Positions 58,190-64,000 of a DNA stretch of 64,000 bases are shown in pieces. The stretch lies in contig NC_056726.1 of NCBI RefSeq assembly GCF_019279795.1, forward strand, positions 1,018,942,469 to 1,019,006,468, in the 5' to 3' direction. This stretch comes from Protopterus annectens. Lineage: Eukaryota; Chordata; Ceratodontiformes; Protopteridae. The notes below the pieces were generated by a model, which was given only the letters and a program-made list of their open reading frames with translations, was not told where the DNA came from and ran no database searches. Both the position numbers and the translations under genes were made by a program. Numbering within the stretch: the first letter of the stretch is position 1; every line of letters starts with the position of its first letter.

Positions 58190-59578
58190 TCTAAGGCCAG
58201 CTTCGAGAGAAAAATTGCACAGGACACTAAGGATAATCACAAGGCTTTCTTTAGTTATGTTAGGAACCTGGGTGGGAATTCCCAGATATGCTCAGAATTA
58301 GTCCAAAATGACAAAAAATACACAGAACCCACAGACAATGCCAACACCCTAGCTGACAGGTTCAGCACAAACCCCCCCCCTTCCCCACCAAAAGGGCAAA
58401 TATCTATCCCAGCAGAGTGCTGCCACCCTGACATCTCAGATGCTCAGGTAAGAGCCACCCTCTCCAAAGCAAAAAATACAGCATCAATGGGACCAGATGG
58501 TGTTCCGGGCTGTGTCCTACATGAACTCCAAGAAGAACTAAACCCAAACATGAAACTACTGTTCAACCTCAGCCTTACTACAGGATATGTACCTAAAGAG
58601 TGGCATACAGCAACAGTGGTCCCTCTCCACAAAGGTGGTGCCTCAATGGATCCTGGAAACTATCGCCCCATAAGCATGACTAGCTTGGTCTGCAAAGCTA
58701 TAGAAAGGATCATCATGGACTTCATAAATAAAGATATTGGGGACCTACAGACACTGGATCCTACCCAGTTTGGCTTTGTTAAGGGCAGATCCTGCCTCTT
58801 AAACCTGGTAGATTCCTTTGAAACAGTCACCAAGGCCATTGACGAGGGGAAGGTGGTCCACACAGCCTACCTGGGCCTTGCAAAAGTCTTCGATACAATA
58901 CCCCACTTGGGCATTATAGATAAGCTCACCAGCTTAAATATAAACCCCTATGTCACTAGATGGGTTGCAAACTGGCTCAAGGACAGAACCCACATGGTTA
59001 GAATTGCTGGAGCCATGTCAGACTCCAAACCAGTTAGAAGTGGCGTCCCACAAGGCTCAGTCCTGGGACCTCTCTTGTTCGGTATATATTTCTCGGAGGT
59101 GCAGGCTAATACAGAAGGACTGTGGCTGACCAAGTTCGCAAATGACTGCAAACTGGGTGCCATAATCGACTCTCCAGCTGACACAAGCATCCTACAAAAG
59201 GGCCTCATAGAAACAGACAACTGGTGCCAGAGCCATGGCCTCAAGCTAAACTCCAAAAAAATGTATAGTCATCCCTTTGGCAAAAACAAAGTGTCCACAC
59301 ATTACCACATAGGTGGTAATCCATTAAGTACGGAAGAAGTAATTAGGGACCTGGGTACCCAAGTTGATAGCAATCTCTCATTTGACAACCATGTGGCCAA
59401 AGTGGTTAGAAAAACATTTTATATAGCCCACCTAATCATGAAGGGATTCACATCTAGATCAGGGGAGGTCATTGTGCCTCTTTACTCATCCCTCATCAGG
59501 CCCATAATTGAGTACAATGCACCTTTTGGGATTTACCTTACCAGACACCTGCAGCAACTGGAAAGACCCCAAAAGTAA
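58190..59578 (+). pseudogene. CR1-like reverse transcriptase, 460 codons open
   Basis: Blocks: SKAKNTASMGPDGVPGCVL, EWHTATVVPLHKGGASMDPG, NYRPISMTSLVCKAIERIIM, DPTQFGFVKGRSCLLNLVD, VHTAYLGLAKVFDTIPHLGI, GVPQGSVLGPLLFGIYFSE, FANDCKLGAI, NWCQSHGLKLNSKK and LGTQVDSNLSFDNHVAKVVR. Two substitutions hit the catalytic sites: YLDLAKAFD has become YLGLAKVFD (first catalytic Asp lost) and FADD has become FAND (59135-59146). The long open frame is thus a recent fossil and not an active enzyme. The frame also reads upstream of the element to 58055, but that part is not LINE sequence. Confidence 0.92.
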
Positions 59579-60107
59579 CTCACCAAGATCAAAGGGCTCA
59601 AACAGATGCCATATGCTGCCCAGTTAAAGAAACTCCAGCTCTACTCAGTGGCATACCGCCTGCTGATAGGCGATCTGTGCATGAAGTATAAAGCCATGTC
59701 CAACCCGGAATTAATGGACATTGCTGCACCTCAGAAAATCCAAATCCCATCGAGCTACGCACTTGAGAGACTTGAACATCAGCACTGAAATAAATAGGAC
59801 ATGCTGGAGGGACAGATTTATAACCCAGAGGCTCCCTTCACTCTGGAATAAAATCCCAGTCCAGGTTAGGCAGAGTCCCTCATTGACTCTCTTCAAGAGG
59901 AATCTTGATGAGTGGATGGGAGATTGTAGGTTTACCCCGGGTATCACTTCTGTGTCACTGTTAGATAGAGGCAGAGTATACTAACCTCGAAAAAGGGCAC
60001 AGAAAAATTAATTTAAAATGGGTGGCGAAAGCCAAACACATTCTGTCTAGGCTTATAAATGCCCTAGGGCAGATAGCCTAGTATGAACCTATGAACCTAT
60101 GAGCTAT
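58190..60107 (+). mobile_element. CR1-like LINE, best-preserved copy, 5' truncated
   Basis: Starts within the linker (SKASFERKIAQDTKDNHKAF) and ends with the octamer tail 'gaacctatgaacctatga' at 60107. The polymerase frame is open to 59578 and the C-terminal part follows in other frames (QLKKLQLYSVAYRLLIGDLC; then LRDLNISTEINRTCWRDRF, NLDEWMGDCRFTPGITS). The 3' untranslated part has 'gggcagatagcctagtatga'. It is the reference copy for the other CR1 pieces in the window. Confidence 0.93.
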
Positions 60108-60147
60108 TACAATGTACATGTATCAGTAGACTGTTGGCCAACTTATA

Positions 60148-60347
60148 TAAATAACAGCGGAACTCCGATCTGCTAATGATTGACAGTAGATTTTATGTGC
60201 CGAGTTGCCAGCCCTGATGTACAACCTTCAACGAAGGTACGCCCATTCATGCATGTCTCCACACAGAAGACACTCTAGCTGAGAATCGAACTGTACAATG
60301 TCTTACTGTGAGGTGACAATGCTACCGCAGCACCACCACCGTACCAA
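60148..60347 (-). mobile_element. tRNA-headed SINE of the RTE-tailed family
   Basis: The head on the minus strand reads 'ggtacggtggtggtgctgcg', 'gtagcattgtcacctcacag' with a B box GTTCGATTCTC (60281-60291 on plus). The body ('accttcaacgaaggtac', 'ctgctaatgattgacagtag' on plus) matches the copy at 53.95-54.17 kb, which supplies the RTE-type tail missing here. Confidence 0.78.
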
Positions 60348-61069
60348 CCTATGAACTTAAATAATGTAGTAGAATCGTGGTGTATTAGTCATATTATAAA
60401 TAGTATATATCATAGTATATTTAAACTGCACCATGGTGCTACAGTGTCCGATATGCAAAGTGAGTCTTGTCCGTAGAATGCATATACACTAAGTTAGCTA
60501 TTATCATACTAGCAGATCCTGGTTTTGGACTGATGAATGCTGAAGTTTTTCATCTGAGATTAATAATGCTGCAAGTTTTGTGGAGAAAGTGAAGTTTCAG
60601 AGGGTGGGATCTTTTGTAACATGGAATGTCGGGTAGAGATCAGAATGCAGCAGTCTGCATGAAACAGAGTATGATAAGATGGCTTTTAGTCTGTCCAGGT
60701 AGTCTATGGAGCTTCATCCAACTGTGGTGTCTCTAGCTGCACACATGTGGAAGTAGTAGAACTACTGGGTGATTTAGGGAGAAAAATTCAAGATGTTGAT
60801 GGGCCTAGAGGAGATAAACTTTAAAAATGAACTGCGCTAAATAAAAATATTATCCAGCCATGACTGATACTTAGTAATTCATAGGATAATTCATTGTGAG
60901 CACATGTGCTTAAATCTCTACTAAGCATGTTACCTTAAAGGCATGAATGAGACAGAGAAGTCTTAAAACTACTGCATAATCAGGAACTGAATTCAGCCAA
61001 TGTAATTCCACTAAGCATTAAGCTGGCCAAGCCCTTATTGGACTACATGAGTGTTGGTTAGGGAGTTCA
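60348..61069. other. unassigned DNA
   Basis: No gene or named repeat; may include degraded LINE sequence on the minus strand. Confidence 0.35.
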
Positions 61070-61830
61070 AAATAACGGCCATTTTGTACTCACTAACAAA
61101 CTTGGCATGCTGTACTCTTCAACTTCTGCTTTCACATCATGGAAGTAGACATCAAAGAGGAGTAAGCTTAGAATTGAGTCCTATGGGACACTACCTGCAA
61201 CAGTTTTTGCAAGGAGGAGGTACCATCAACCTCAACGCTATCAGATCTACCAATGAGATAATTAGCTTTGTAGTATATGAGTATAATGTTCACTTGTGTG
61301 ACCTTTTGATAACAGCTGCATGGGGAATGGTGCTAAAGGCTTTGAAAAGTCCAGATAAGCAGAGTGGATGGACTGACCCTCATTCAGGACCTCTGTAACC
61401 CTTTCAAAGAGATTAGCTAGAATGAGTGGACATGACCTTTCCTTTACAAAGTCAAACTGAGTTATATCAAGGCACTGTAGCAGCTCACGTTATGTTTATG
61501 TGGGGGTTCGTTTGTTCATAGGAGGCTACTAGGCTAGCGCCTTACAGACTTTACAAGCCTAAGCATGTTAATCCCAAGTATCCCATTTGTTCTTTTTGGG
61601 TAGTTTGCAGAACAAATGTATGAACAGAGTGGGTTTGTGATCGACACCGGCTACCCCTGTCCATGAGGGACATGAGTTGAATGATGATGCATTTCATGAC
61701 CTTACAGATGACACTTGTGAGACTCATGGGTGTAGAATTACCAGGATCTGTGGTGGGATGTCCTTATGCAATTGTACTAATGTGGCAGGTGTCCCAGTTT
61801 CTGTGAAATAACTTAAGGGAAGTTTATGTT
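61070..61830 (-). mobile_element. CR1-like LINE polymerase fragment, old, interrupted
   Basis: On the minus strand: 'DTCH' and 'HPTTDPGNSTPMSLTSVICK' (61800-61690), then a nested piece (61514-61670), then LQCLDITQFDFVKERSCPLI, LANLFERVTEVLNEGQSIHS, and SLLLFDVYFHDVKAEVEEYS down to 61090. Heavily mutated. Confidence 0.65.
61514..61670 (-). mobile_element. short CR1-tailed SINE-like insertion
   Basis: Starts with 'gttcataggaggctactagg' and 'gctagcgccttacagacttt' on plus, the reverse of a CR1-type tail, and splits the polymerase fragment around it. The head near 61625-61670 is weakly tRNA-like at best. Confidence 0.55.
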
Positions 61831-62618
61831 ACATAGGTTCGAAAGGGTTGATCTCGGCTATATTTTGCACTTAATAGTGTGCAGCTAGAGATAATTATGA
61901 GGACTTATATTAAACAAACTGCTGAACATAACAGAATACATGGTGCTTATTTTTGTGTCAGTTATGAATGCTTCTTTCGTTGGCAAGCATAAGGCATCCC
62001 ATGCAGTTAGTCAACTGTGGTTTTGACATTGTTGCTGAGACATGCTATGCTGAACAGCACATCATTTCTCATTTTTTTTTTTGTTTACTGTGAATGCCCA
62101 TTCATCTAAATCTAGAACCATTTTGTTTTTGAGCTAAGGCTGGATATATCATTCCGACATTTGCAAGGCACAACCAACAGAAATATTTTCATAATATGCT
62201 TCTTTTTCATAGCATCTCCATACCTGTGATGTTTCCTCTATGCAGCTACAATTCCCATACATGACATCCATTTTGTGTGTCTTTGTGAATAATATAGGGC
62301 TGTACTTTGTACGTTTTCTGTGTTCCAGTGCTATGCCGCACAGACCATAATTTTGAATACCACACCGTAATTGTAAGACTTTGGCAGATATGGAAGTTAC
62401 AAAAAGAGTTAACTTATATTAGAAGTAAATTAAACCTGAAAGGAAGTCCATGCAAGAAGACTAGATCAGGAAGAGGCAGATAAGTGTACGGACCTTCTTG
62501 GATGTTGTTGAGGGTATGTTGTGAGGATTTATTTAATAATTTTTATCGACACTTTAATACTTACAATACCATCATCTCAAAAAAACACTCAAAAATCACC
62601 AAAACATTTTTCGTTTTA
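61831..62618. other. unassigned DNA next to the satellite
   Basis: No gene or named repeat recognised. Confidence 0.4.
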
Positions 62619-64000
62619 TGTCATCAACCCTTATTGTACAAGGATACATATAGAATACATCATATTATAGCAGTGCTTTACATATAGAATACATCATATT
62701 ATAGCAGTGCTTGACATGACAAGACATGGATGCCTATGTCATCAACCCTTATTGTACAAGGATACATATAGAATACATCATATTATAGCAGTGCTTGACA
62801 TGACAAGACATGGATGCCTATGTCATCAACCCTTATTGTACAAGGATACATATAGAATACATCATATTATAGCAGTGCTTGACATGACAAGACATGGATG
62901 CCTATGTCATCAACCCTTATTGTACAAGGATACATATAGAATACATCATATTATAGCAGTGCTTGACATGACAAGACATGGATGCCTATGTCATCAACCC
63001 TTATTGTACAAGGATACATATAGAATACATCATATTATAGCAGTGCTTGACATGACAAGACATGGATGCCTATGTCATCAACCCTTATTGTACAAGGATA
63101 CATATAGAATACATCATATTATAGCAGTGCTTGACATGACAAGACATGGATGCCTATGTCATCAACCCTTATTGTACAAGGATACATATAGAATACATCA
63201 TATTATAGCAGTGCTTGACATGACAAGACATGGATGCCTATGTCATCAACCCTTATTGTACAAGGATACATATAGAATACATCATATTATAGCAGTGCTT
63301 GACATGACAAGACATGGATGCCTATGTCATCAACCCTTATTGTACAAGGATACATATAGAATACATCATATTATAGCAGTGCTTGACATGACAAGACATG
63401 GATGCCTATGTCATCAACCCTTATTGTACAAGGATACATATAGAATACATCATATTATAGCAGTGCTTGACATGACAAGACATGGATGCCTATGTCATCA
63501 ACCCTTATTGTACAAGGATACATATAGAATACATCATATTATAGCAGTGCTTGACATGACAAGACATGGATGCCTATGTCATCAACCCTTATTGTACAAG
63601 GATACATATAGAATACATCATATTATAGCAGTGCTTGACATGACAAGACATGGATGCCTATGTCATCAACCCTTATTGTACAAGGATACATATAGAATAC
63701 ATCATATTATAGCAGTGCTTGACATGACAAGACATGGATGCCTATGTCATCAACCCTTATTGTACAAGGATACATATAGAATACATCATATTATAGCAGT
63801 GCTTGACATGACAAGACATGGATGCCTATGTCATCAACCCTTATTGTACAAGGATACATATAGAATACATCATATTATAGCAGTGCTTGACATGACAAGA
63901 CATGGATGCCTATGTCATCAACCCTTATTGTACAAGGATACATATAGAATACATCATATTATAGCAGTGCTTGACATGACAAGACATGGATGCCTATGTC
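62619..64000 (+). repeat. 84-bp satellite array, continuing past the window end
   Basis: After a first unit with a 34-base internal duplication (62619-62736), units start at 62737, 62821, 62905 and every 84 bases after, giving at least 15 copies to the window end with no difference that I can see. The unit starts TGTCATCAACCCTTATTGTA and ends ACATGGATGCCTA. Because 84 is a multiple of three and one frame lacks stops, an ATG at 62716 opens a frame of at least 428 codons (unit with CHQPLLYKDTYRIHHI and AVLDMTRHGCL) that runs off the end. There is no other sign of coding. The total size is unknown. Confidence 0.97.

Noticed and set aside
62619-64000. CRISPR array
   Set aside because: Units are joined head to tail with no variable spacers, 84 bases long, and the genome is eukaryotic; this is satellite DNA.
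62716-64000. Repetitive protein gene in the satellite
   Set aside because: The open frame follows from a period divisible by three with one stop-free frame; no promoter, splice site or unit-level variation supports coding.

Overview
The window looks like intergenic or intronic DNA from a vertebrate with a large, LINE-rich genome. The reasons are several clades of non-LTR retrotransposon, two sorts of tRNA-headed SINE whose 3' ends match LINEs in the same window, a Tc1-type miniature element, a HARBI1-like transposase, a CORE/MIR-like SINE, long (CA)n and (TA)n arrays and a vertebrate-type intron-bearing tRNA-Leu(CAA). The RTE element and its SINE look fish-like. I cannot fix the species; lungfish, coelacanth, cartilaginous fish or amphibian would all fit. 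I found no host protein-coding gene, no bacterial-type operon, no CRISPR array and no LTR element that I can support.

Layout. 1-17 kb: old DNA with a 481-bp Tc1-type miniature element (1075-1555), decayed CR1-like LINE copies (2553-4502, 6940-8795, 9270-10190), tandem arrays of a 210-245 bp SINE-like unit (5.9-6.4 and 10.6-12.2 kb) and a broken PIF/Harbinger transposase (15378-16343, minus). 16.7-19.5 kb: a perfect 77-bp inverted repeat, a palindromic stretch and a foldback flanked by CA/TG repeats. 20.5-26.4 kb: a nearly complete LINE of a second family (here 'family B', CR1/L2/Rex1-like) whose reverse transcriptase frame carries eight in-frame copies of a 57-bp unit. 26.9-30.05 kb: a complete-length RTE-clade LINE with a 15-bp target-site duplication. 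30.4-41.2 kb: CR1 and family B fragments in both orientations, including a young CR1 inserted in an older one, plus CORE/MIR-like and CR1-tailed SINEs. 41.5-47 kb: a 380-bp tandem duplication, SINE and family B pieces, microsatellites. 47.3-52.35 kb: minus-strand CR1 copies, the last one abutting a tRNA-Leu(CAA). 53.3-60.35 kb: nested LINE/SINE insertions (family B, CR1, an RTE-like element). 61-62 kb: an old CR1 piece. 62.6 kb to the end: a highly uniform 84-bp satellite that runs off the window.

How the parts relate. CR1-like copies supply the reverse transcriptase whose 3' tail, ending in the octamer AACCTATG, is also carried by small tRNA-headed SINEs. The RTE element likewise shares its last 45 or so bases with another SINE. 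So at least two LINE/SINE partnerships can be read here. All CR1 copies with a visible catalytic YxDD box have it damaged, and every LINE frame has breaks, so nothing here looks active today. The RTE copy and the 84-bp satellite look youngest or most recently homogenised.
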